Counted from the stretch's first letter, positions 1 through 5,875 are shown. The stretch: DNA of 7,959 nucleotides from Synergistaceae bacterium (GCA_031289165.1 JAITPZ010000087.1:1-7959), one strand, 5' to 3'. Notes: generated from the letters alone by a model not told the origin. Translations and numbers: made by a program.

Positions 1-27
1 GCCTCGCGGGCGAAGTTCGCGCACTGA
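1..27 (+). CDS. Possible 3' end of an upstream gene (edge fragment)
   Basis: The first frame reads eight sense codons followed by TGA at 25-27, and all eight codons end in G or C, as expected for a coding tail in this GC-rich genome. The promoter that follows at once (32-60) fits a gene ending here. The fragment is too short to identify. A competing frame (3-35, ending LIH then stop) cannot be excluded. Confidence 0.25.
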   Translation, partial: ASRAKFAH

Positions 28-31
28 TCCA

Positions 32-60
32 TTGACAGAAGTTATTCATGGCTTTATTAT
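32..60 (+). promoter_or_regulatory. Strong sigma70-type promoter for the amidohydrolase gene
   Basis: A perfect -35 box TTGACA at 32-37 is followed after exactly 17 bases by TATTAT at 55-60, one mismatch from the consensus -10. Transcription would start near 67, giving an untranslated leader of about 114 bases before the TTG start at 181. The first half of the leader (61-100) is very AT-rich and carries further TATAAT-like words (84-89). I see no recognisable riboswitch fold in the leader. Confidence 0.7.
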
Positions 61-180
61 GTTAAAAGTATACAATTCCAATATATAATATAATAAATTC
101 AGATGGTCAAATACGTATCCTTGAAAGGGCTTGCCGCATCGGCTCACCAGGGAAACCCGACCCGGGAGGGGTGATGACGC

Positions 181-1473
181 TTGACGGTGACGCGCCGGCA
201 GTTTGTGAAAGAATTTATGAACGAGGCGGAGGCCATGAGCCCTTGCCTCAGGGAGTGGAGACGGCATCTGCACGAGCATCCCGAATTGTCCTATAAAGAG
301 TACGAGACGACGGCTTTCATCGCCTCCGCCTTGAAAGATTTGGGGTACGAGCATATCCGGACGGGTTTCGGCGATCTTCGGACGGGGGTTCTGGCGGAAC
401 TGAACCCGGAGAATACGGGGCCCGGGGTGGCGCTTCGGGCGGACATCGACGCCCTGCCCATTCTGGAGGAAAGCGACCTTTCCTTTTCCTCCAGGAAGGA
501 GGGCGTGATGCACGCCTGTGGCCACGATGCCCATGTGGCCATGTTATTGGGAGCTGCGGGGCTCTTGAAGAGAGTCCGGGATCGCCTGCCGGGCAGAGTG
601 CGGCTGATCTTTCAGCCGGGGGAGGAAACCGCCCGCATGGAGGGAGAAAAGGCGTATTCGGCGGCGGAGTTCGTGATTCGCTCGGGGGCCCTCCAGGGGG
701 TGAACGCTGTTTTTGCCCTTCATGTGTGGGCTCACCTGGATGCGGGGACCGTGGGATACGCCCTGGGTCCGGCGATGTACGCCTCCTGCCGTTTTTACCT
801 GACCGTTCTCGGCCGGGGCGGACACGGCGCGGCGCCTCATGAGGCCATCGACCCCATCCCCACGGCCTGCGAAGTCGTGGACGCCTGGCAGAAAATCGTC
901 AGCCGCGAGGTGGACGCCAGGGAAACGGCGCTGATCACCACGGGGATCATCCGGGGAGGCACGGCCCCCAACGTCATCCCCGACAGGGTGGAGCTGGCGG
1001 GGACGATCCGGGGATTGTCCCGGGAGGTTATTGAATACGTCTGCCGCCGCATGGGGGAAATCGCGGAACACGTCTGCGCGGCGCATCGATGCCGCGCGGA
1101 TTTCAGGTCGCCCAAAAGCCTCAGGTCGGTGGTCAACCACCGGGAGCTCTCGTTGTTGGCGGCATCGGTGGCGGAAGAGGTGCTGGGCAAAAAGCGATGC
1201 CTGGAAATAAAGCCCATCACGGGATCCGATGATTACGCTTACTACGGAGAAGTCTGCCCGGCGGCCTATTTCTTTTTAGGCATGAGGGAAAGAGCTGAGG
1301 GGGAGGGAGGAGATGAAACGCGAGAGGGAAAAGAGGACAAATACGCCTGCGCGCACCACAACGCGAAGTTTGCCGTCAACGATGGAGTCCTCCCCCTGGG
1401 GGCCGCCCTCTTGGCGGGTGTGGCGGAGTCGTTTCTGGAACGAGCCGTTTCCGGAACGAGTTTCCCAAATTGA
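181..1473 (+). CDS. M20-family metal-dependent amidohydrolase (aminoacylase/hippurate hydrolase/IAA-amino-acid hydrolase type)
   Basis: This 430-residue cytoplasmic enzyme is expected to hydrolyse the amide bond of N-acylated amino acids or short peptides using two divalent metals. Motifs appear in the order usual for the family: HxHPELS at 31-37, RADIDALP at 86-93, HACGHDAH at 111-118 (likely ligands Cys113 and His115), FQPGEE at 144-149 (catalytic/ligand Glu148-Glu149), HVW at 181-183 (ligand His181), GxGGHGAAPH at 211-220 in the dimerisation domain, GTAPNVIPD at 260-268, GSDDYAY at 348-354 and the final metal-site AHHNAKF at 391-397. There is no signal peptide. The start is TTG181: GGGAGGGG at 164-171 lies 9 bases upstream and an in-frame TGA at 175-177 excludes anything earlier. 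An acidic insert at about 369-387 lengthens the last loop. The exact substrate cannot be read from sequence. The neighbouring exported binding protein suggests use of imported peptides or acyl-amino acids. Confidence 0.92.
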   Translation: MTVTRRQFVKEFMNEAEAMSPCLREWRRHLHEHPELSYKEYETTAFIASALKDLGYEHIRTGFGDLRTGVLAELNPENTGPGVALRADIDALPILEESDLSFSSRKEGVMHACGHDAHVAMLLGAAGLLKRVRDRLPGRVRLIFQPGEETARMEGEKAYSAAEFVIRSGALQGVNAVFALHVWAHLDAGTVGYALGPAMYASCRFYLTVLGRGGHGAAPHEAIDPIPTACEVVDAWQKIVSREVDARETALITTGIIRGGTAPNVIPDRVELAGTIRGLSREVIEYVCRRMGEIAEHVCAAHRCRADFRSPKSLRSVVNHRELSLLAASVAEEVLGKKRCLEIKPITGSDDYAYYGEVCPAAYFFLGMRERAEGEGGDETREGKEDKYACAHHNAKFAVNDGVLPLGAALLAGVAESFLERAVSGTSFPN

Positions 1474-1482
1474 ATGGGAACT

Positions 1483-1604
1483 GAAAGAGAACCAATGCTC
1501 ACAACTTAAGGGGTCGAGGGGTCTACGACCCCTCGCGAGGGTTGGGGCGGAGCCCCAAAGATTGGTCGCGTTCATTCTTAAGTTGTGGACATTGGAAAGA
1601 GAAC
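1483..1604. repeat. 10-base direct repeat flanking a MITE-like element (putative target-site duplication)
   Basis: GAAAGAGAAC occurs at 1483-1492 and again, without mismatch, at 1595-1604, exactly bordering the inverted-repeat element between them. If the element ends at CCAATG and CATTGG, the duplication is 8 bases (AAAGAGAA, 1484-1491 and 1596-1603) with one coincidental base on each side. If the element is trimmed by one base at each end, the duplication is 10 bases. This is the signature of transposition, but recent versus old insertion cannot be judged here. Confidence 0.65.
1492..1595. mobile_element. 104-base MITE-like palindromic element with terminal inverted repeats
   Basis: The left end CCAATGCTCACAACTTAAG (1492-1510) matches the reverse complement of the right end (1577-1595) at 17 of 19 positions. 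Inside are a perfect 9-base-pair hairpin with loop TAC (1515-1523 with 1527-1535) and a perfect 7-base-pair hairpin with loop GGA (1542-1548 with 1552-1558). The ends are flanked by a direct repeat. It encodes no protein and is too small for a transposase, so a non-autonomous element moved in trans is the simplest reading. A related view is a REP-like dispersed palindromic repeat. Neither hairpin is followed by a T run, so it is not a standard terminator. I cannot assign the insertion-sequence family that would mobilise it. Confidence 0.6.
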
Positions 1605-1621
1605 ATCATTTTTTGTATATT
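1592..1621 (+). promoter_or_regulatory. Possible promoter for the substrate-binding protein gene, overlapping the element's right end
   Basis: TTGGAA at 1592-1597 and TATATT at 1616-1621 are separated by 18 bases, with TG at 1614-1615 directly before the -10. Start of transcription would be near 1628, giving a very short leader that just includes the ribosome-binding site. The -35 box straddles the junction of the inserted element and its flank. The match is modest, and read-through from the upstream promoter is an alternative. Confidence 0.3.
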
Positions 1622-1642
1622 TGACAGAGGAGGTAAACTGTC

Positions 1643-3208
1643 GTGAAAAAAATGGAGAAAACGGAAAAAGGGGTTCGGAAAGCGGGAAAAAGAGCCGCCC
1701 TTTTCGGGGGGCTGACCGTGCTGTTTTTGCTCTTTTGGAGCACAGGGGCCGTCGCGGCCGGAAAGGACACGTTCGTCTACGCCAACGGGTACGACATTCG
1801 CACTCTGGACCCCATAACCACGAGCGATGCCCCGTCCTGGCAGGTGTGCCGCCACATTTATCAGACCCTGATCGAGCTGGACGACGATTTCAACGTGGTG
1901 CCGGAGCTGGCGGAGAAGTACGAGATCCTCTCGCCGACGATCTATCGGTTTTATCTGAAGAAGGGCGTCAGGTTTCATAACGGCGAGGAAGTGAAGGCCG
2001 ACGACGTGGTTTTTTCGCTGGAACGAGCCATATCACCGGCGGGGAGCGCGGTGCGCACCTACGCGGGAGACATCGAGTCGGTGACGGCCGTGGACGAGTA
2101 TACCGTGGACGTCAGGCTGAAACAGGCGTCCACGCCTTTCATCATGAACCTCACCGTTCCCTGGGCGGGGATCCTCAACCGTAAGGCCGTGGAGGCGGCG
2201 GGCGAGGCCTACGCACAAAACCCCGTGGGGTCGGGGCCGTTTCGCTTCGAGAGCTGGCGGAAGGGAGATCGGGTGGTCCTTGAGCGATTCGAGGATTTCG
2301 CCGGCCCCCGGCCCACCTATAAAACCCTGATCGTCCGCGCGATTCCGGAGGCCAACATCCGCGCCATAGAACTGGAAAGCGGCGCGGTGGACCTGATCTA
2401 CCTTCCATCCACCAGCGACCTTCTGCGCCTGGAGGGAGACGACCGTTTCGTGGTCCACCGGGACAACCGCCCGGCCGCCACGAACTACCTGGGCTTCAAC
2501 ACCCAAAAGCCCGCCCTGAACGACCCAAAGGTCCGTCGGGCGCTGGCTTACGGGGTCAACGTTCCCGGCATCCTGCAAAGCGTTTTCAGAAAAATCGGCG
2601 CCCTCCCCGCCCAGAGCCCTCTGCCTCCCGGGGTGATCTACTTCGACACGGAAAACAACAAGGTGCAGGAGTACAACCCGGAAAAGGGGAAATCGCTTCT
2701 GGCCGAGGCCGGATCCAGGCTGGAAAAGCTCCTGCTCGTCACCAACGAGCGGTCGGACAGGCAGGCCATGGCCACCATCGTACAGGCGGGGTTTAAGGAA
2801 CTGGGCATCGATGTGGAGATTCAGGTTCTGGAGTGGGCCGCGTTCCTGGACTTCCTGAAGGAGGGGAAGCACGACCTCTGCATCCTCGGTAACTTCGCGG
2901 CTATCCCGGATCCCCACTCCATTTTGTACAGTTCGTTCCACTCTTCCGTGGCCGGTCAGACCAACTACGCGATGCTCAAGGATCCGGAGGTGGATGAACT
3001 TCTCGAAAAGGGAATCGCCACCCCCGCCGGAGATGAACGCAAAGAACTGTACTTCAGGTTGCAGAGGCTTCTGGACGAAAAAGAACCCTGGGTCTCTCTG
3101 GTCTACCTGGTGGGGACTCAACTCGGCTCCGCGAAACTCGAAGGAGTGAACTCGAGAGCCAACGGCGGCGGCATCTACGACTTCCGCAAAATTTCCTTCA
3201 GGGAATAA
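1643..3208 (+). CDS. Exported ABC transporter substrate-binding protein, family 5 (peptide/nickel type)
   Basis: This 521-residue periplasmic binding protein has the usual length of the SBP_bac_5 (DppA/OppA/NikA) family and should capture a small peptide or similar solute for an ABC importer. A basic n-region (residues 1-17) is followed by a hydrophobic core (about 18-34) and a signal-peptidase I site near AVA-A (residues 36-39). No cysteine lies near the site, so it is not a lipoprotein. Family landmarks are the N-terminal DIRTLDPITTSD (51-62), VPELAEKYEI (86-95), the YRFYLKKGVRFHNGE signature with KADDVVFSLERA (101-129), NPVGSGPFRFESW (193-205) and NYLGFNTQKPALNDPKVRRAL (281-301). GTG1643 is chosen because GGAGGT at 1629-1634 lies 8 bases upstream; ATG1652 is less well spaced. 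No permease or ATPase gene adjoins it. The ligand is unknown; pairing with the amidohydrolase favours peptides or acyl-amino acids. Confidence 0.92.
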   Translation: MKKMEKTEKGVRKAGKRAALFGGLTVLFLLFWSTGAVAAGKDTFVYANGYDIRTLDPITTSDAPSWQVCRHIYQTLIELDDDFNVVPELAEKYEILSPTIYRFYLKKGVRFHNGEEVKADDVVFSLERAISPAGSAVRTYAGDIESVTAVDEYTVDVRLKQASTPFIMNLTVPWAGILNRKAVEAAGEAYAQNPVGSGPFRFESWRKGDRVVLERFEDFAGPRPTYKTLIVRAIPEANIRAIELESGAVDLIYLPSTSDLLRLEGDDRFVVHRDNRPAATNYLGFNTQKPALNDPKVRRALAYGVNVPGILQSVFRKIGALPAQSPLPPGVIYFDTENNKVQEYNPEKGKSLLAEAGSRLEKLLLVTNERSDRQAMATIVQAGFKELGIDVEIQVLEWAAFLDFLKEGKHDLCILGNFAAIPDPHSILYSSFHSSVAGQTNYAMLKDPEVDELLEKGIATPAGDERKELYFRLQRLLDEKEPWVSLVYLVGTQLGSAKLEGVNSRANGGGIYDFRKISFRE

Positions 3209-3424
3209 CGCGGCTTATTTGACCGGGAAATGTCGGATATGCCGTTCAAACCCCATGTGCCCAGCTCTGTTCGGGCTCGGGTAAAAGTTTAATTCGCGGG
3301 GGGCTGCAATTTCTCATATTGCGACAAAGATTGCCCTTCCAGGTCAACGCTTCGATTACGCGGTTCACCGTGTTGGCCGTAAACTCTTGTTGTTGCGATG
3401 GAACGAGCGCGATATTATAAAAAT
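3209..3424. other. Convergent intergenic stretch with no supportable gene
   Basis: Between the binding-protein stop and the terminator hairpin I find no reading frame with a start, ribosome-binding site and coding character. A minus-strand frame without a start codon (about 3250-3420) gives a faintly protein-like string and could be a decayed gene end, but nothing recognisable. A TTGTTG/TATTAT pair with 17-base spacing (3390-3418) points straight into the terminator and is probably chance. Confidence 0.5.
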
Positions 3425-3452
3425 GCCCTCACTCCGCTTTTGGGGTGAGGGC
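3425..3452 (-). terminator. Rho-independent terminator, bidirectional in form, for the 195-residue protein gene
   Basis: An 11-base-pair stem (3425-3435 with 3442-3452, one T-G wobble) closes a 6-base loop. Read on the minus strand it is followed by ATTTTTA and sits 53 bases after the stop codon at 3506-3508. Read on the plus strand it is followed by GTTTT, so it may also end transcripts of the binding-protein gene. Confidence 0.85.
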
Positions 3453-3505
3453 GTTTTGGTCTGATCTTCCGGTGACGCCGGATTTTATTTTTTCGGAAAA
3501 TCCGA

Positions 3506-4093
3506 TCAGTTGTTTTCGGTCTCCTTCAGGGTATTGTGCCACAGGAACTGCTGGCTCGATGCAATTTCTCCGCTGAGCGGAATTTCCACCCAGCCCCAGG
3601 GGGTAATGAGAATGAAGCGCAGGACAATGCCCTGCTCGGCCAGCGCGTTTACGTGCGCGGCGTAGCGCATGTTGTCTCCGAATATAAAACTGTCGCTGAC
3701 CACCCAGACGCGCTTGCAGTGCTGCCTGTTGAAAAGGGCGGCGTAGTCGATGGCCGTGCGGACCCCGCTTTCGTAGTCGGGGGGGTTGACGCTGACCACA
3801 ACGACGTCGGGACGTCCCTCCGGCCGTCGCGTGTTGGGAATGAGGTCGACGTACTGCTCCAGCACCTCCAGCTCGTCGAAGAGTTTGTCCATATCCATAT
3901 CGCCGCCGTCCTCGAACATGGCAGTAACGGGGTCCATGCCCTGCTCGCCCGGCGCGTTCACGGTGTTCAGCATCCAATTCTGTATTTTAGCTATGGCGTC
4001 AAGGATATACTGAGGATACTCCGTTTCTGAGATAGCCGATAACAAACCCTTTACAGTCAGATCCCTTTCCGTGTTTTTTTTGTCGTAATTCAT
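3506..4093 (-). CDS. Hypothetical 195-residue alpha/beta protein, single-gene transcript
   Basis: I do not recognise this protein. It is soluble (no signal peptide or membrane segment) and acidic in its first half, with a helical region at about 12-85 that includes a Met/Asp-rich stretch (EDGGDMDMDKLFDELE, 61-76). The second half alternates predicted strands and helices: DVVVVSVN (96-103), a helix at about 110-122, KRVWVVSD (127-134), a helix at 141-154, and IVLRFILITPWGWVEIP (156-172). That pattern is compatible with a Rossmann-like three-layer fold, but no nucleotide-binding glycine loop is evident. ATG4093 is chosen over an upstream in-frame ATG (4156) because GGAGGG (4099-4104) lies 5 bases before it and the upstream extension is basic and low in coding character. 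The gene has its own promoter (4193-4201) and terminator (3425-3452), so it is a monocistronic unit. No function is assigned. Confidence 0.85.
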   Translation of the reverse strand: MNYDKKNTERDLTVKGLLSAISETEYPQYILDAIAKIQNWMLNTVNAPGEQGMDPVTAMFEDGGDMDMDKLFDELEVLEQYVDLIPNTRRPEGRPDVVVVSVNPPDYESGVRTAIDYAALFNRQHCKRVWVVSDSFIFGDNMRYAAHVNALAEQGIVLRFILITPWGWVEIPLSGEIASSQQFLWHNTLKETENN

Positions 4094-4190
4094 GATTTCC
4101 CTCCAGCAGGTGTTTCTCTTCGCTTTTCGCTTCCCTCTTCGGCCCCGTATTCTCAATATCTCTCGCGTTGCGGTTCCATAATTTTGAATG

Positions 4191-4207
4191 AAAGTATAGC
4201 ATACTTT
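4191..4207. promoter_or_regulatory. Perfect 7+3+7 dyad overlapping the -10 region (candidate operator)
   Basis: AAAGTAT (4191-4197) and ATACTTT (4201-4207) are exact inverted copies separated by AGC. The dyad covers the -10 box of the minus-strand promoter of the 195-residue protein gene, where a bound dimeric repressor would block polymerase. The regulator is unknown and no candidate is encoded in this window. Confidence 0.45.
4193..4201 (-). promoter_or_regulatory. Extended -10 promoter for the 195-residue protein gene
   Basis: On the minus strand the sequence reads TGCTATACT: TATACT at 4198-4193 preceded by TG and one base, the extended -10 form. The -35 region is not recognisable, as is common with extended -10 promoters. 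Transcription would start near 4186, leaving a purine-rich leader of about 93 bases before ATG4093. Confidence 0.55.
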
Positions 4208-4211
4208 TCAC

Positions 4212-4249
4212 GGGAGCCCTGAATGGCTTTTCAAAAGACCGTGGCTCCC
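4212..4249. repeat. Stem-loop just after the methyltransferase stop (possible transcript end)
   Basis: GGGAGCC (4212-4218) pairs perfectly with GGCTCCC (4243-4249), and within the loop CTTTT (4227-4231) can pair with AAAAG (4233-4237). It begins 4 bases after the stop codon of the minus-strand methyltransferase gene. There is no T run on the minus strand, so it is a weak or Rho-assisted terminator or an mRNA-stabilising hairpin. On the plus strand only CTTT follows. Confidence 0.45.
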
Positions 4250-4253
4250 TTTG

Positions 4254-4814
4254 CTACAGGCTTTTCCCGACGATGAAAAGGGTTCCCGCCACGGTGGTCA
4301 GGAGGGAATGACGCTCGCTGCCCCAGAGAATCCGTCTCTCGAAGGCGCCGGCGATCCTTCCGCCCGGCCAGGCTTTTGGGAAAAAACTGCCGACGGTGTT
4401 TTTGTATCGTTCGTACTCCGCGCCGAATTTTTCCAGCAGGAACGCTTCCTCGTGCGGCACGATGAGCAGGATATACAGCAAAACGAAAGTCGCGAAAAAA
4501 GCCGCCGTCGCCAACGGGCCCGCCATGAGCCCCCATCCAAGTCCGATAAGCCCGTTGCCGACGTACAGGGGATTTCGCACGAAAGCGTAGGGCCCCCATG
4601 TCGTCAGCGCCAGAGCGCCGACCTGCTCGCCCCGGTAACGGCCGATACATCCGACGGCCCAGAAACGCAGCGACTGGCCCGCGACGACGAAAGGAAGGCC
4701 GAGAAGGACGGAACCCCGCGTGGGGTGGGCGAGGAAAAGCATCACAAAAAAAAGCAGAGTCCAGACTCCGCCCCGCCACTGAAAAGCCTTTTCCCTGATG
4801 GTTTTCGGGTTCAT
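4254..4814 (-). CDS. Integral-membrane methyltransferase, PEMT/ICMT (isoprenylcysteine carboxyl methyltransferase-like) family
   Basis: This 186-residue inner-membrane protein belongs to the phospholipid/isoprenylcysteine methyltransferase superfamily, which transfers a methyl group from S-adenosylmethionine to a lipid or lipid-like acceptor. Predicted membrane segments are at about 16-30, 35-57 and 85-119. The conserved C-terminal half is present: GPYAFVRNPLYVGN (74-87), a long hydrophobic hairpin, then PHEEAFLLEKFGAEYERYKNTV (120-141), whose EE, FG and YxxY positions are the cofactor-side signature. The ATG at 4814-4812 overlaps the TGA of the preceding flippase-like gene (4813-4811) as ATGA, so translation is probably coupled; a short AGGGG lies only 3 bases upstream. 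The acceptor is unknown. Coupling to a flippase-like protein suggests a membrane lipid, polyprenyl carrier or lipid-linked intermediate. Confidence 0.82.
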   Translation of the reverse strand: MNPKTIREKAFQWRGGVWTLLFFVMLFLAHPTRGSVLLGLPFVVAGQSLRFWAVGCIGRYRGEQVGALALTTWGPYAFVRNPLYVGNGLIGLGWGLMAGPLATAAFFATFVLLYILLIVPHEEAFLLEKFGAEYERYKNTVGSFFPKAWPGGRIAGAFERRILWGSERHSLLTTVAGTLFIVGKSL

Positions 4815-5875
4815 CGACCCCTGGCCGCCTTCGCTTCGTCTTCGGGTGAGGCGCCCTGGTACAGATCCTCCGAAACGCCCCATCCCAGCATTTTGACGGC
4901 AACGACGACGCCCATGAAGATCGAGATGTACTCCGTGAAAAAGCGCCAGATGATCGCCATGACCCCCGCCATGTTTCCCGGCATCAGGGTGCTGAAGAGC
5001 AGGGCGCCGCCGCCCTCCGCCACTCCGCTGGCCCCCGGGGTGGGAATGAAGTACAGCACGAACATGAATACGGCCTGGGTCAGGAGCGTCTGGAGGTAGG
5101 TGAACGGCAGGTTCACGGAACGCATCAGAATCGGCAGCACGGAAAAGATGCACAGCAGATGGAGGACTGAAAGGAAAACGGCCAGAGCGAGCCAGATACG
5201 ACCGCTGGAGAAGGCCAGCTTGAAGTTCATGTTGTAGTTGTCCGTCTCCCGGTCGAGCCACTGAAACCATCCCTTGATTCTGCGGGACTGCACGAGGCGC
5301 AGCTTCTTCATCCATATGAGCGCGATCTTTCCGAAGCGTTTGACGAATCGGGGACGGGCGATGGTATATCCGACAAAGGCCCACGTCAGCAGGATGACGA
5401 CGAACACGTACGCTACAACGCCCTTCAGAAAGGGGTTTCCCATCAGAAGCCCGGGGTCGATCAGAATGGCGACGGGGACGATCAGGGTCAGGATCAGAAC
5501 GGTCAGCATCGTGCGGATCAGAGTGATCGCGATGCCCTTGCCGACGGGAATTTTTTTCCTGTACAGGACGTAGACCTGAAAGGGGCCGCCTCCGCTCTGC
5601 ATGGGGGTGACCGCGCAGCCGAAGTAGTGCAGCCACGTCAGGATGATCCCCAGTCTGAAGGGGACGCGCTCCTGAGCGGCGTGCGCGAGCGCGCAAAAGC
5701 GCCCCGCATCGCAGGCCCACGCGATGAAGATAAGACTGAGGGCCACCAACAGAAAACGCTTGTCCGCATGGAGAAGAGAGCGGATCGTTTCGTGATCCAC
5801 GCTGCGTGAAACAATAACCGCGTTCGTTCCGAACGCGAGGAGAATGAATATGACTAGACCTTTGCGAAGGGACAA
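4811..5875 (-). CDS. YbhN/UPF0104 family flippase-like integral membrane protein (LPG-synthase transmembrane-domain superfamily)
   Basis: This 354-residue polytopic protein has about eight hydrophobic segments (near 7-23, 41-57, 72-88, 118-138, 152-172, 227-249, 262-277 and 303-329). Its two conserved loops match the flippase-like superfamily that includes YbhN and the membrane domain of lysylphosphatidylglycerol synthase MprF: TPMQSGGGPFQVYVLY (90-105) and PTPGASGVAEGGG (278-290), followed by WRFFTEY (310-316). No C-terminal aminoacyl-transferase domain is present, so it is not a full MprF. A role in moving or presenting a lipid across the inner membrane is an inference from the family. The start is TTG5875, with AAGGAGG (5885-5891) 9 bases upstream. 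The stop overlaps the next gene's start by ATGA. The C-terminal tail (335-354) is short, charged and probably cytoplasmic. Confidence 0.82.
   Translation of the reverse strand: MSLRKGLVIFILLAFGTNAVIVSRSVDHETIRSLLHADKRFLLVALSLIFIAWACDAGRFCALAHAAQERVPFRLGIILTWLHYFGCAVTPMQSGGGPFQVYVLYRKKIPVGKGIAITLIRTMLTVLILTLIVPVAILIDPGLLMGNPFLKGVVAYVFVVILLTWAFVGYTIARPRFVKRFGKIALIWMKKLRLVQSRRIKGWFQWLDRETDNYNMNFKLAFSSGRIWLALAVFLSVLHLLCIFSVLPILMRSVNLPFTYLQTLLTQAVFMFVLYFIPTPGASGVAEGGGALLFSTLMPGNMAGVMAIIWRFFTEYISIFMGVVVAVKMLGWGVSEDLYQGASPEDEAKAARGR

Noticed and set aside
103..174. 23-codon leader peptide upstream of the amidohydrolase
   Set aside because: ATG103 to TGA172-174 is open, but no ribosome-binding site precedes it and the peptide has no run of a regulatory amino acid.
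1515..1558. Rho-independent terminator after the amidohydrolase
   Set aside because: The GC-rich hairpins are perfect, but neither is followed by a run of T on either strand.
1492..1595. Integron attC recombination site
   Set aside because: The element has imperfect inverted ends and hairpins, but the core sites do not fit RYYYAAC and GTTRRRY. No integrase or gene cassette surrounds it, and a flanking target duplication argues for transposition.
2033..3121. Minus-strand 362-residue reading frame
   Set aside because: It is the antisense of the substrate-binding protein, rich in His, Arg, Val and Gly, without a ribosome-binding site or family resemblance.
3390..3418. Plus-strand promoter TTGTTG-17-TATTAT
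   Set aside because: Any transcript would begin at the strong terminator hairpin with no gene behind it, so it is probably chance.
3250..3420. Minus-strand gene remnant in the convergent gap
   Set aside because: Two frames give partly protein-like strings, but there is no start codon, no ribosome-binding site and no recognisable similarity.
4254..5720. One 488-residue minus-strand protein covering the methyltransferase and part of the flippase gene
   Set aside because: The upstream part is a frame-shifted reading of the flippase-like gene, rich in Arg, Pro and Gly. The real methyltransferase starts at the ATGA overlap at 4814.
4811..5875. Full MprF lysylphosphatidylglycerol synthase
   Set aside because: Only the membrane flippase-like domain is present. 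At 354 residues there is no C-terminal aminoacyl-transferase domain, and the next gene is a methyltransferase.
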